Assembly: GCF_028823665.1 (NCBI RefSeq) | Contig: NZ_JAPEHV010000007.1 | Coordinates: forward strand, 57,929 to 121,928 | Reading direction: 5' to 3' | DNA length: 64,000 bases | Source: Microbacterium sp. C7(2022) | GTDB lineage: Bacteria > Actinomycetota > Actinomycetes > Actinomycetales > Microbacteriaceae | Shown: piece by piece, positions 45,464-54,292 of the stretch | How the letters are laid out: each line of letters opens with the position of its first letter | Position numbering within the stretch: position 1 is the stretch's first letter | Translations under genes and position numbers: made by a program | Notes under the pieces: generated by a model | What the model saw: the letters and a program-made list of their open reading frames with translations, nothing else | Told to the model about the DNA's origin: nothing | Databases searched by the model: none

Positions 45464-46660
45464 ATGACAACGGAAGCGCACGGCGGCCCTTCCACTCTGG
45501 AGCCGCTGCACCACACCCCCAGCGCCAGCGCCCGCGCCTTCGCGCCGGGACGTGCACTGCGGCAGGGCGTCAAGGTGCTTCCTGAGCACGCTCGCGGTCA
45601 CAACCGCTCGCTTGTGCTGCAGACGCTCTTCCACCAGGGTGCCATGTCTCGCGCCGATCTCTCGCGCGAGACGGGGCTGACCCGCGTGACCATTTCTGAT
45701 CTGGTCGCCGAACTCATCGCCGACGGCTTCATCGCCGAGATCGGCATGCGCGAGGCCTCGGGGCCCGGCAAGCCCGCCATGCTCGTCGACCTCGACCGCG
45801 ACGGCCACCGCATCGTCGGTATCGACCTGTCGGGCAGCGACGAGATCATCGGTGCCGTTCTCACTCTTGACGGCGACATCGTGTTCCGCCGTGAGGTGGC
45901 GCTGCCCGAGGCAGACGCGGTCGTCGACACCGTGATCGCGCTGGCCAGCGAGCTCGTGGCCGAGTCGCACGCTCCGGTTCTGGGCGTGGGCGTCGGCGCC
46001 CCCGGTGTGGTCGATGACCACGGTGTGATCCTCACGGCCCCCAACTTCGGCTGGGCGGGCTTCGACCTCGAAGGCTCGCTGCAGAAGGCGCTCGGTTTGT
46101 CGGTGCTCGTCGCAAACGACGCCAACGCCGCAGTGCTTGCCGAGTACACGTTCGGGCGCTCCGGTGCCGACGTGCTGCTGGTGAAGGTCGGCCGCGGTGT
46201 CGGTTCGGGTCTGCTCGCCGGCGGTCAGCCCATGCGCGGCGCGCGTTTTGCCGCCGGTGAAATCGGCCACGTCACGGTCGGCACCGACGGTGGCCCCGCC
46301 TGCGTATGTGGCAAGGTCGGCTGTCTCGAGGCCTGGCTGTCGGTTCCCGCGCTCACGGCGCGCCTCGCCGAAGCATCCACTCCCGAAGAGCACGACGGCA
46401 TCCTGCGCGACGCGGGGGAGCGGCTGGGCATCGCCCTGGCCCCGGTCGTCGGTGCTCTCGACGTGTCGGAGATCGTGCTCTCCGGCCCCACTGAACTTCT
46501 CGACGGGCCGCTTGCGGCGCAAGCCGTCGAGACTCTCCGCACTCGTACGCTCGCCCAGTTCCACGACGGCGTGCGCGTGCGGATGACGGAGCAAGGCCAG
46601 GACATCGTCCTGCGCGGCGCTGCCGTCATGGTCCTCTCCGGACAACTCGGGGTGTCATAG
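45464..46660 (+). CDS. ROK family transcriptional regulator of the amino-sugar locus
   Basis: 398 residues. An N-terminal MarR-like winged helix (NRSLVLQTLFHQGAMSRADLSRETGLTRVTISDLVAELIADGFI) is joined to a ROK sugar-kinase-like domain with IVGIDLSGS, NDANAAVLAEYTFGRSG, GRGVGSGLLAGGQPMRGARFAAGEIGHVTV and the zinc motif CVCGKVGCLEAW. NagC/XylR-type members sense sugars or their phosphates. It is divergent from the transpeptidase gene and directly precedes an ABC importer, a ROK kinase and nagB, so it probably responds to an N-acetylglucosamine compound. Confidence 0.9.
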   Translation: MTTEAHGGPSTLEPLHHTPSASARAFAPGRALRQGVKVLPEHARGHNRSLVLQTLFHQGAMSRADLSRETGLTRVTISDLVAELIADGFIAEIGMREASGPGKPAMLVDLDRDGHRIVGIDLSGSDEIIGAVLTLDGDIVFRREVALPEADAVVDTVIALASELVAESHAPVLGVGVGAPGVVDDHGVILTAPNFGWAGFDLEGSLQKALGLSVLVANDANAAVLAEYTFGRSGADVLLVKVGRGVGSGLLAGGQPMRGARFAAGEIGHVTVGTDGGPACVCGKVGCLEAWLSVPALTARLAEASTPEEHDGILRDAGERLGIALAPVVGALDVSEIVLSGPTELLDGPLAAQAVETLRTRTLAQFHDGVRVRMTEQGQDIVLRGAAVMVLSGQLGVS

Positions 46661-46687
46661 CACCGCACACACCCCACAAACCCCCTG

Positions 46688-46726
46688 GGTGGGCCTTGCC
46701 AGGCACATCCCCCCGGAAGGGCCACC
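46688..46726 (+). other. Stem-loop in leader of binding-protein gene
   Basis: GGTGGGCCTT (46688-46697) pairs with AAGGGCCACC (46717-46726) with one mismatch, between the regulator stop and the binding-protein gene. It may end regulator transcripts. Confidence 0.3.
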
Positions 46727-46762
46727 CGGTCCCCGGAAACACCAAGAGAAGAAGGAAGCAAC

Positions 46763-48043
46763 ATGAACAAGAAGCTCGGAGCCCTCGCGCTCGTCGGCGC
46801 TTCGGCGGTCGTCCTCGCCGGTTGCGCAGGCGGCACCGCGGCCGCACCGGAGGAGCCGGAAACCGGCGACATCACCGTGTGGCTGGTCGGCGCTGACACG
46901 CCCGAGACCGCGCGCGAGTACCTCGTCGACACGTTCGAGTCGGAGAACGAGGGCTGGACCCTCACCATCGAGCAGAAGACGTGGGACGACGTGTCGAACA
47001 CGTACGAGGCTGCGCTGTCGTCGAACGACGCACCCGACGTGGTTGAGGTCGGAAACACGCAGGCGCTCGGCTTCGCTGACGCCGGTCTGTTCCTCGACAT
47101 CACCGACATCAAGGAAGACCTCGGCGGCGACGACCTGCTCGGCGGTCTCGTCGACGCCGGCACCTACGAGGGCGCGCTCTACGCTGCTCCCTACTACGCA
47201 GGTGGCCGCGTCGTGTTCTACAGCCCGATGCTTGTCGACGAGGTCCCCGCGACTCTCGAGGACTACGTCGCCACGGGTAAGGAACTGACCACCGACACCG
47301 TCTCGGGCATCTACGCCCCCGGTAAGGACTGGTACAACGCTCTTCCCTACATCTGGGCCAACGGCGGCGAGATCGCTGTTCAGGACGGCGACACGTGGGA
47401 CGCGCAGTTCTCCAGCCCCGAGAGCATCGCCGGACTCGAGATGTTGCAGGACGTCTACGAGAACGCCACCAACGCTCCGTCGGACGGCAACGAGCTGCAG
47501 GCCAACGTCGCGTTCTGTGACGGACTGGCTGGCTTCATCTCCAGCCCCGCATGGGCTGCCGGCAACCTCACGGGTGCATGGCCGTGGGCGGACGACGCCG
47601 CGGGCGTGAACGAAGAGGGCTGCCCCGACACCTACGCGAAGGACCTCGGCGCGTTCGCACTCCCCGGCCTCACCGCCGGTGAGACCGCTCCGATCTTCGC
47701 CGGTGGCTCGAACGTCGCCGTCGCGACCAAGAGCGAGGCTCCGAGCAAGGCCAAGGCTGCGCTCGAGATCATGCTGAGCGAGGACTACCAGAAGCTCCTC
47801 GCAGAGCAGAGCCTGACCCCGGGTATCGTCTCGGCCGCACAGTACCTGCCCGACACCCCCGTCGCTCAGGCACAGGCTGCGGCTCTGGCCAACTCGAAGG
47901 GCACCCCGGCCAGCCCGAACTGGTCCGAGGTTGAGACCGCTCAGCTGATCCCCGACGCGCTCGTCAAGATCGCGGAGGGCGGCGACGTCACCGAGATCGC
48001 AACCGCGCTCGACGAGGCGATCGAAGCGATCCTGAACGACTGA
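46763..48043 (+). CDS. Sugar ABC transporter substrate-binding lipoprotein
   Basis: 426 residues. A lipoprotein signal (MNKKLGALALVGASAVVLAGC, lipobox LAGC, Cys21) is followed by a cluster-B type binding protein fold: ITVWLVGADTPETAREYLVDTFE, DAPDVVEVGNTQALGFADAG, YAGGRVVFYSPMLV and GGSNVAVATKSEAPSKAKAALEIMLSEDYQ. It captures a sugar outside the membrane for the two permeases encoded downstream; no ATPase gene is present, so a shared MsiK-type ATPase is likely. With nagB and a ROK kinase in the same operon, N-acetylglucosamine or chitobiose is the best guess. GAAGGAAG is the ribosome binding site. Confidence 0.88.
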   Translation: MNKKLGALALVGASAVVLAGCAGGTAAAPEEPETGDITVWLVGADTPETAREYLVDTFESENEGWTLTIEQKTWDDVSNTYEAALSSNDAPDVVEVGNTQALGFADAGLFLDITDIKEDLGGDDLLGGLVDAGTYEGALYAAPYYAGGRVVFYSPMLVDEVPATLEDYVATGKELTTDTVSGIYAPGKDWYNALPYIWANGGEIAVQDGDTWDAQFSSPESIAGLEMLQDVYENATNAPSDGNELQANVAFCDGLAGFISSPAWAAGNLTGAWPWADDAAGVNEEGCPDTYAKDLGAFALPGLTAGETAPIFAGGSNVAVATKSEAPSKAKAALEIMLSEDYQKLLAEQSLTPGIVSAAQYLPDTPVAQAQAAALANSKGTPASPNWSEVETAQLIPDALVKIAEGGDVTEIATALDEAIEAILND

Positions 48044-48050
48044 TCCGAAC

Positions 48051-48086
48051 GGGTCGGGGGCTTCGTCCCTACGGAGCCCCCGACCC
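48051..48086 (+). terminator. Long hairpin between binding-protein and permease genes
   Basis: Arms 48051-48066 (GGGTCGGGGGCTTCGT) and 48071-48086 pair along 16 bp with one G-U, loop CCCT. In ABC operons a hairpin at this place lets the binding protein be made in excess over the permeases. Confidence 0.65.
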
Positions 48087-48246
48087 GCTCTTCCCTCTCC
48101 CTTTCGGGACCGCCGTCTCGGACAGGCTCAGACATCGGCGCTGCGCTTGTCCCGGAGGTCGGTCCACCCCCTCCCCGTCGCGGGGGCGCCTCGCCGTGCC
48201 CTGCCGCTTATTCCCCCCATCCGCTTCATCACAGAGAGGAGGCGAC

Positions 48247-49227
48247 ATGAGTGAAACCCGCACCCTCGTCGCAGGCGCTCGCACCTCCAAGGCGCAACGC
48301 CCCGGCGCTCAGCTGAGCGAACGCGATAAGGCTCGCCGCCGTCGCGAAGCACGCGGCGGTTGGACGCTGCTTGCCCCGTCGCTCATCATCCTCGGCGTCA
48401 TGGTCGGCTACCCCGCCGTACTCATGGTCATCCAGTCCTTCACCGACTACACGGTCAAGAACAAGGTTCAGGGGACGCTCCCCGGCTTCGTCGGCTTCGA
48501 CAACTACATCGAGTTGTTCACCGAGTCCGACTTCCCGGCCGTCCTGCTGCGCAGCCTCACGCTCATGGTGGTCCTCACCGTGCTGATCATGACGTTCGGC
48601 GTCCTGGTCGCGGTGCTCATGACGCGCCTAAGTCGCGTGTGGCGCATCGTTGTCTCCGTCGGACTGCTGCTGGCCTGGGCCATGCCCCAGCTGGTGGCCA
48701 CCACGGTGTGGGGATGGATCTTCGACACCGAGTACGGCATCGCGAACTGGATCCTCAACGCCATCACCGGCGACCCCGAGTGGATCGGCCACCAGTGGCT
48801 GCTCAACCCGCTGTCGTTCTTCTTCGTCCTGACGATCATTATCGTGTGGCAGTCGGTCCCGTTCGTCGCCTTCACCACCTACGCCGGACTCGGCCAGGTT
48901 CCCGCCGAGGTGCTCGAAGCGGCATCCCTTGACGGAGCACACCCCTGGAAGCGCTTCTGGTTCATCGTGTTCCCGTACCTGCGCAGTGTGCTCACAGTGG
49001 TGCTCGTGCTGCAGGTCATCTGGAACCTTCGCATCTTCACCCAGGTGTACGCGCTGCAAGAACGCGGCGGTCTCGCCTCTGAAACCAACGTGCTCGGCAC
49101 CTACCTGTTCCGTCAGGGCGTTGGCGAGTTCGGCGCGACATCGGCCATCGGTGTCGTCATGGTCATCCTGCTGCTGGCCCTGTCCTGGAGCTACGTCCGT
49201 ACCACGCTCAAGGAGGAGGAGCTGTGA
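48247..49227 (+). CDS. Sugar ABC transporter permease (MalF type)
   Basis: 326 residues, six membrane helices; starts MSETRTLVAGARTSKAQRP from the ATG after GGAGGCGAC. The helix GWTLLAPSLIILGVMVGYPAVLMVIQSFTDY and the EAA loop EVLEAASLDGAHPWKRFWFIVFPYLRS are typical of MalF-type permeases. GTG of the next gene overlaps its stop. Confidence 0.9.
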   Translation: MSETRTLVAGARTSKAQRPGAQLSERDKARRRREARGGWTLLAPSLIILGVMVGYPAVLMVIQSFTDYTVKNKVQGTLPGFVGFDNYIELFTESDFPAVLLRSLTLMVVLTVLIMTFGVLVAVLMTRLSRVWRIVVSVGLLLAWAMPQLVATTVWGWIFDTEYGIANWILNAITGDPEWIGHQWLLNPLSFFFVLTIIIVWQSVPFVAFTTYAGLGQVPAEVLEAASLDGAHPWKRFWFIVFPYLRSVLTVVLVLQVIWNLRIFTQVYALQERGGLASETNVLGTYLFRQGVGEFGATSAIGVVMVILLLALSWSYVRTTLKEEEL

Positions 49228-50195
49228 GCACTCAAGTTACGACGTCGACTCAGCTCGGCACGGTCGGCGTCGACGAACTCGTCGGCGAGGTCGGAAAGGC
49301 CAAGACCCCCAAGAAGCGCTCGATCGACGCGCGCCGGCCCTCGGCGAAGCGTGTGGTCTACCGCACGGCGCTGAACATCGCCGCGGCGATCATCTTCCTG
49401 CTGAGCGTGTTTCCCGTCTATTGGATGGTGAACATGTCGCTCACCCCCAACAGCGACATCGTCAGCCGCGACCCCGACTTCTTGCCCCTGGGCCTGACGT
49501 TCCAGAACTACATCACCGCGTGGAACCGTGAGGCCGCCCCCGGCCAGACCGACTTCCAGCACGCGATCGTGACGTCGATCACGGTCACCGGCGGTGTGCT
49601 GATCGCCACACTGCTGTTCGCGTTCCTCGCCTCGATCGCCATCGCGCGCTTCCACTTCAAGGGTCGTCGTGGCTTCATCATCTCGGTGCTGGTCGTGCAG
49701 ATGATCCCCGGCGAAGCCATGATGTTCACCATCTATGGCATGATCGACGACTGGCGTCTGATCAACACGTTCCTCGGACTCGGGATCGTGTACCTGGCAT
49801 CCGTCATCCCCTTCACGATCTGGACGCTGCGCGGATTCGTCGCCGGAGTGCCGGCCGACCTCGAAGAGGCCGCGATGATCGACGGCTGCACCAAGTCGCA
49901 GGCGTTCTGGAAGGTCACCTTCCCGCTGCTGGCGCCGGGTCTGGTCTCGACCGGTATCTTCGCCTTCATCCAGTCGTGGAACGAGTTCACGATGGCCCTG
50001 CTCCTCATGAACGGCTACAACCTGCCGCTCATGCCGTGGCTGAACGCCTTCCAGTCCTCCAGCGTCGCTGGTTCCACCGACTGGGGCGCCGTGATGGCCG
50101 GATCGACCATGATCGCCATCCCCGTGATCATCTTCTTCCTCATCGTCCAGGGCCGCATGACCGGTGGTCTCGTCTCGGGAGCGGTCAAGGGCTGA
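49224..50195 (+). CDS. Sugar ABC transporter permease (MalG type)
   Basis: 323 residues with a cytosolic N-terminus of about 45 residues, then six helices beginning ALNIAAAIIFLLSVFPVYWMV. The EAA loop DLEEAAMIDGCTKSQAFWKVTFPLLAPGL and the end VQGRMTGGLVSGAVKG are as in MalG. It pairs with the product of 48247-49227. The kinase gene starts 43 bp after its stop. Confidence 0.9.
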   Translation: MSTQVTTSTQLGTVGVDELVGEVGKAKTPKKRSIDARRPSAKRVVYRTALNIAAAIIFLLSVFPVYWMVNMSLTPNSDIVSRDPDFLPLGLTFQNYITAWNREAAPGQTDFQHAIVTSITVTGGVLIATLLFAFLASIAIARFHFKGRRGFIISVLVVQMIPGEAMMFTIYGMIDDWRLINTFLGLGIVYLASVIPFTIWTLRGFVAGVPADLEEAAMIDGCTKSQAFWKVTFPLLAPGLVSTGIFAFIQSWNEFTMALLLMNGYNLPLMPWLNAFQSSSVAGSTDWGAVMAGSTMIAIPVIIFFLIVQGRMTGGLVSGAVKG

Positions 50196-50238
50196 TGGGC
50201 ACGCAAGACACAGCCGCCTCCCGTGGGGAGGCCGGCCG

Positions 50239-51177
50239 ATGAGGGTTGGGCTCGACGTCGGCGGCACCAAGACAGACGCCGTCGCCGTCGACGACAGCGG
50301 AACGGTTGTCGCGCGGGTGCGCCTGGCGACCGGCCAGGGCCCGCAGGCGGTCATCGCCACGGTGCTCGAAGCAGTGCGTGCACTGCGGGAGTCGCTGGAT
50401 GCCGGTGCCGCACCGTTCACGTCGATCGGCATCGGGATTCCCGGCCAGGTGATGCCCGGCACCACGCGCGTGACTCACGCGGTGAACCTCGGCATCGATG
50501 ACCTCGACCTCGCCGCGGCGATCAGCCCCGTGCTGTCGTTGCCGGTGTACGTCGAAAACGACGTCAAGGCCGCCGCGCTCGGTGCATATGCGCTGCACGG
50601 TGCCGCGTCGCAGTCGCTGTCGTCGATGGCGTATCTCAACCTGGGCACCGGTATCGCGGCAGGCATCGTCGAAGACGGTGTTCTGGCTCGCGGTCGCCAC
50701 GGCAGCGCGGGGGAGGTCGGCCACATCTCGGTGGATCCGGCTGGCCCCCTGTGCCGCTGCGGTCAGCACGGCTGCATCGAAGCGCTCGCCGGTGGCGGGG
50801 CGATCGCCCAGCGCTGGGGAACCGGCGCCGCGCTGCCCGTGAAGGATGTCTTCGACGCGTCCGACGCTGGCGACCCGCTCGCGCAGTCGCTTCGTGCTGG
50901 CCTCGCCGCGGGTGCGGCAGCTGCCGTGCGCGTGCTGGTGCTCACCGTTGATGTCGACACGGTCGTGCTCGGCGGCGGCGTGACGAACCTCGGCGACGCC
51001 TTGCTGTCGGACATTCGCGCACAGCTCGATGCCAGTGCCGCGGCATCCCCGTTCCTGCGTTCTTTGTGCTTGTCTGAACGTGTCGCTCTGCTTCCGCTCG
51101 GCTCGCCGGCCGCCGCTCTCGGTGCCGCGCTGCTGGGCGAGGCCCGTACCCCCGAAGGAGTCCTCGCGCATGGCTGA
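50239..51177 (+). CDS. ROK family sugar kinase (probable N-acetylglucosamine kinase)
   Basis: 312 residues. Phosphate-binding start MRVGLDVGGTKTDAVAVD, sugar-binding GIGIPGQV and YVENDVKAAALGAY, ATP-binding LNLGTGIAAGIVEDG, and the ROK signature GEVGHISVDPAGPLCRCGQHGCIEALAGG with the HX..CXCGXXGCXE zinc site. There is no DNA-binding domain, so it is an enzyme. In an operon with nagB the expected product is N-acetylglucosamine-6-phosphate, though glucokinase activity cannot be excluded. GGGGAGG precedes ATG 50239; the 3' end overlaps nagB by 8 bp. Confidence 0.85.
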   Translation: MRVGLDVGGTKTDAVAVDDSGTVVARVRLATGQGPQAVIATVLEAVRALRESLDAGAAPFTSIGIGIPGQVMPGTTRVTHAVNLGIDDLDLAAAISPVLSLPVYVENDVKAAALGAYALHGAASQSLSSMAYLNLGTGIAAGIVEDGVLARGRHGSAGEVGHISVDPAGPLCRCGQHGCIEALAGGGAIAQRWGTGAALPVKDVFDASDAGDPLAQSLRAGLAAGAAAAVRVLVLTVDVDTVVLGGGVTNLGDALLSDIRAQLDASAAASPFLRSLCLSERVALLPLGSPAAALGAALLGEARTPEGVLAHG

Positions 51178-51949
51178 GGTCATCATCGTCGCCGACAAGG
51201 CGGCCGCAGGCGCGCTCGTCGCCGAAGAGATCGCTCGCCTCGTACGGACGACCCCCGATGTGGTGCTCGGTCTTGCGACGGGCTCGACCCCGCTGCCGGT
51301 GTACGAGGCGCTTCCCGCGCTCCTTGACGGCGTCGACGTCTCGCGCGTGCGCGGCTTCGCGCTGGACGAATACGTCGGCATCACGCCGGGGCACCCCGAG
51401 AGCTACCGCGAGGTGATCCGCCGTGAGGTGATCGAGCCGCTGGGGCTCGACCCCGCGCGCATCCGCGTTCCCGACGGCTCGCTCGACGGCATCGAGCACG
51501 CCGGCGAGGACTACGAGCGTGCGATCACCGCAGCTGGCGGCGTCGACCTGCAGATTCTCGGCATCGGCACCGACGGACACATTGGGTTCAACGAGCCGGG
51601 CTCGTCGTTCGGCTCACTCACGCGCGTGAAGACGCTGACGGAGCAGACGCGTGAAGACAACGCGCGCTTCTTCGACTCGGTCGACGACGTGCCACGCCAT
51701 TGCATCACGCAGGGTCTCGGCACGATTCTGCGCGCCAAGCATCTTGTGCTGCTGGCGTTCGGTGCCGGCAAGGCGCGTGCTGTCGCCGCGGCTGTCGAAG
51801 GTGCCGTGACGGCATCCGTCCCCGGATCTGCCATTCAGCTGCACCCGCACGTGACCGTCGTGGCGGATGAGGCAGCGGCCGCCGAGCTCGCGAACGCCGA
51901 CTACTACCGCTACACCTTCGCGAACAAGCCGGCCTGGCAGGGGATCTAA
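51170..51949 (+). CDS. nagB: Glucosamine-6-phosphate deaminase
   Basis: 259 residues, isomerising deaminase giving fructose-6-phosphate and ammonia. Typical blocks: LGLATGSTPLPVYEAL (phosphate loop), GFALDEYVGI with the catalytic Asp pair region, LQILGIGTDGHIGFNEPGSSF with the His, and ITQGLGTILRAKHLVLLAFGAGKA. The ATG lies in the last codons of the kinase gene and has GAAGGAG upstream. It is the final step of the amino-sugar route whose deacetylase (nagA) lies at 57057-58199. Confidence 0.95.
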   Translation: MAEVIIVADKAAAGALVAEEIARLVRTTPDVVLGLATGSTPLPVYEALPALLDGVDVSRVRGFALDEYVGITPGHPESYREVIRREVIEPLGLDPARIRVPDGSLDGIEHAGEDYERAITAAGGVDLQILGIGTDGHIGFNEPGSSFGSLTRVKTLTEQTREDNARFFDSVDDVPRHCITQGLGTILRAKHLVLLAFGAGKARAVAAAVEGAVTASVPGSAIQLHPHVTVVADEAAAAELANADYYRYTFANKPAWQGI

Positions 51950-51964
51950 GCCCCTCCTTCTTGG

Positions 51965-52080
51965 CACGTTTCGCCGTTCCTGCGCCGCCGTCGCCTGCCG
52001 CCGTTCCTGCGCCGCCGTTCCTGCGCCGCCGTTCCTGCTGCCGTCCCTGCGCCGCCGTCGCGTGTCGCCGTTCCTGCGCC
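51965..52080 (+). repeat. Degenerate GTTCCTGCGCCGCC tandem repeats
   Basis: Units of about 14-15 bp of the form (G)TTCCTGCGCCGCC recur six or seven times, some with TC or TG changes. They lie between nagB and the first 74-bp hairpin element. Confidence 0.6.
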
Positions 52081-52082
52081 GC

Positions 52083-52156
52083 AACTCCTGAAAATCGACG
52101 GCTGAGCGTCCGCATACGGGGCTTCGGTGGGCGAGTCGCGCCCGATCTCAGGAGTT
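52083..52156. repeat. 74-bp palindromic element, copy A
   Basis: Bounded by AACTCCTGA (52083-52091) and its inverse TCAGGAGTT (52148-52156). Copy B, also exactly 74 bp, is at 52277-52350; the first 12 and last 16 bp are nearly identical, the middle differs but keeps a GC-rich hairpin. It looks like a small non-autonomous or REP-like element. Confidence 0.75.
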
Positions 52157-52276
52157 AGGGCGTCGGCGGCGGGGGCGCGCGGTGGGCGTCGCGGCGGCGT
52201 TCGTCGCGGACGCGTGTCGCCGGGCTCCGCTGCGTTCCGTGCCACCGCGCCGGTGTCGCCGGCGTCGCGCGGTCGC

Positions 52277-52350
52277 AACTCCTGAAAACGGCTGGCTTCG
52301 CGCCCGCGAAGCGGGGTCCGGTACGGGAGTCGACCCCGATCTCAGGAGTT
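52277..52350. repeat. 74-bp palindromic element, copy B
   Basis: Bounded by AACTCCTGA (52277-52285) and TCAGGAGTT (52342-52350), with CGCAACTCCTGAAAA and CCCGATCTCAGGAGTTAGG shared with copy A. The 120 bp between the copies hold no gene. Confidence 0.75.
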
Positions 52351-52353
52351 AGG

Positions 52354-52493
52354 TTCAGGCGGCAGCGGCAGCGGCAGCGGCAGCGGCAGCGGCGGCGGGC
52401 GGCTGCGGGCGGCGGGCTGCGGGCTGCGGGCTGCGGGCGACGGGCGGCGGGCGGCAGGCGGACGGGCGGCAGGCGGCAGGCGCCGGGCGCGCG
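52354..52493. repeat. GGCAGC / GGGCTGC simple repeats
   Basis: Five or six GGCAGC units are followed by GGGCTGCGGGCTGCGGGC and GGCGGGCGGCAGGCGG variants up to the stop of the Nudix gene. This 140-bp low-complexity tract, with the elements before it, fills the 540-bp gap after nagB; no gene seen. Confidence 0.6.
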
Positions 52494-52907
52494 TCAGGCG
52501 TCGCGCCAGGCGTGGCGGATCAGATGGTTGCGGCTGAGCGGGGCGAGGGGAGTGGCATCCACTTCGCTCTCGAGGATCCACCGCAGCTCGGCGATCTCGG
52601 CGCTCGCGACGGCGGTGACTCCGCTCACCCGCACCGCGAACGCCTCGGCGATCACCACGTGACCGGGTTCGTTCGCTGCGGCGTCGGTGAACGTGCCCAG
52701 CGCGAGCGCGTCGGCGGGGTCGACCACGAGCCCGGTTTCTTCGGCGAGTTCGCGCAGCCCGGTCTGCAGGGCGGTTTCGCCGACGTCGGGCTTGCCTCCG
52801 GGTTGTTGGAAGACGGATGCCCCCACCTTGCGCACCACGAGTGCTCGGCGGTGCTCGTCACTCACCACCATCGCGGTCACCCGCACCACGCCGGGTTCGC
52901 GGGTCAT
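52494..52907 (-). CDS. Nudix hydrolase
   Basis: 137 residues with a complete Nudix box GGKPDVGETALQTGLRELAEETGL (GX5EX7REUXEEXGU) near residues 38-60. It begins MTREPGVVRVTAMVVSDEHRRALVVRK. The family removes nucleoside diphosphate-linked groups; substrate unknown, perhaps oxidised nucleotides. Its ATG overlaps the stop of the FAD-dependent oxidoreductase gene (ATGA), so it is the third gene of a YrdB-oxidase-Nudix operon. The frame extends upstream but that region belongs to the neighbour. Confidence 0.88.
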   Translation of the reverse strand: MTREPGVVRVTAMVVSDEHRRALVVRKVGASVFQQPGGKPDVGETALQTGLRELAEETGLVVDPADALALGTFTDAAANEPGHVVIAEAFAVRVSGVTAVASAEIAELRWILESEVDATPLAPLSRNHLIRHAWRDA

Positions 52908-54292
52908 CGGACGAACACCTTGCCAGGGTTCAGGATGCCGCGAGGGTCGAAGACCCGTGTGATCTGGCGCTGCAGTTCCCACTGATCGTCGCCGAGTTCG
53001 GCGGCCAGCCACCGGCTCTTGAGGACGCCCACTCCGTGCTCGCCGGTGAGCGTGCCGCCCAGGCGCAGGGCAGAGGTGAATAAGTCGTCGGCGGCGGCCC
53101 AGATGTGGTCGGGGACGTCGACGATTCCTGCCTCGTCGGGTGTCGCGTCGAAGATGAAATTCGGGTGCAGGTTGCCGTCGCCGGCATGCGCGACCGTGGG
53201 GATGATCACGCCGTGTTCGCGTTCGACGCGTGCGATCTCGTCGAACATGGCCGGCAGCGCGCTGCGCGGCACCGACACGTCTTCGATGAGCGTGGTGCCC
53301 AGTCGTTCCATGGCGGGGTGCATCGAGCGACGCACCGCGAGCAGACGTTCGCCCTCGTCGGCGTCGTGCGAGAGGGCGACGTTGCCACCGTGCTGCTCGA
53401 GAATCGTGGCGATCGCTTCAGCATCGTCGAGCGCAGAGGTGCCATCGGTTTGGATCGTCAGCTGCGCGACACCAGGTAGCGGTGGTTCTAGACCCATCAG
53501 GTCGTGGACGGCGGCGAGGGACGCGGCATCCATCAACTCCATAATCGCCGGCTGCACGCCCGACGCGGTCACGGCCGATGAGGCCCGCGCGGCGCTGCTC
53601 ACCTCGGCGAACGTCGCCGCGAGAGTTGCGACTGCGCCGGGGATGCGGCGACGAAGTTTCAATGTCGCGCCGACCACGACGCCGAGGGTTCCCTCGGAGC
53701 CGATCACGAGCGACGTCAGATCGAGCCCAGTGACGCCTTTCACCGTACGGTGGCCCAGTCGCATCAGGCGCCCGTCGGCAAGAACCAGGTCGACGCCGAG
53801 CACTGCGTCGCGGACGACTCCGTACTTTGCGCAGAGCAGTCCGCCCGCGCCGGTGGCGATGTTGCCGCCGACCGTCGAGATCGCGCGGCTGGCCGGATCA
53901 GGGGCCCACCACAGGTCGTGCGGTGCCAACGCGTCGTTGAGATCGGCGTTGATGATTCCGGGTTCGACGACGGCAATAAGGTCGTCAGGCTGCACCTCGA
54001 GGATGCGGTTCATGCGCAGCAGAGACAGGGCGATCTCACCCTTGCCAGCGTTGGCCGCGCCGGCGAGCCCGGTGCGTGCTCCCTGCGTGACGACGGGTGT
54101 GCCGGTCTCGGTCGCGATGCGCAGTGTCGTCTGCACGTCTTCGACGCATTCGGCGTGCACCACCGCGAGTGGCGTGCCGGTTGCCGCGTGGCCGGATTTG
54201 TCGGCCCGGGCCGATTCTCTCGACGCCGGAGTGATGTCGACGCGGTCGCCGAGTGCGGCGGTGAGCAGCTCGACGACGTCGCGCGTGCTCAT
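52904..54292 (-). CDS. FAD-binding oxidoreductase (GlcD/D-lactate dehydrogenase-like)
   Basis: 462 residues of the VAO/PCMH family. FAD-binding N-terminal domain with VVTQGARTGLAGAANAGKGEIALSL, DPASRAISTVGGNIATGAGGLLCAKYG and GLDLTSLVIGSEGTLGVV; C-terminal cap with VAHAGDGNLHPNFIFD, LFTSALRLGGTLTGEHGVGVLKSRWL and the end FDPRGILNPGKVF. It should oxidise a 2-hydroxy acid such as glycolate or D-lactate, with electrons passed to the membrane. The ATG (first base 54292) overlaps the YrdB-like stop. Confidence 0.9.
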   Translation of the reverse strand: MSTRDVVELLTAALGDRVDITPASRESARADKSGHAATGTPLAVVHAECVEDVQTTLRIATETGTPVVTQGARTGLAGAANAGKGEIALSLLRMNRILEVQPDDLIAVVEPGIINADLNDALAPHDLWWAPDPASRAISTVGGNIATGAGGLLCAKYGVVRDAVLGVDLVLADGRLMRLGHRTVKGVTGLDLTSLVIGSEGTLGVVVGATLKLRRRIPGAVATLAATFAEVSSAARASSAVTASGVQPAIMELMDAASLAAVHDLMGLEPPLPGVAQLTIQTDGTSALDDAEAIATILEQHGGNVALSHDADEGERLLAVRRSMHPAMERLGTTLIEDVSVPRSALPAMFDEIARVEREHGVIIPTVAHAGDGNLHPNFIFDATPDEAGIVDVPDHIWAAADDLFTSALRLGGTLTGEHGVGVLKSRWLAAELGDDQWELQRQITRVFDPRGILNPGKVFVR

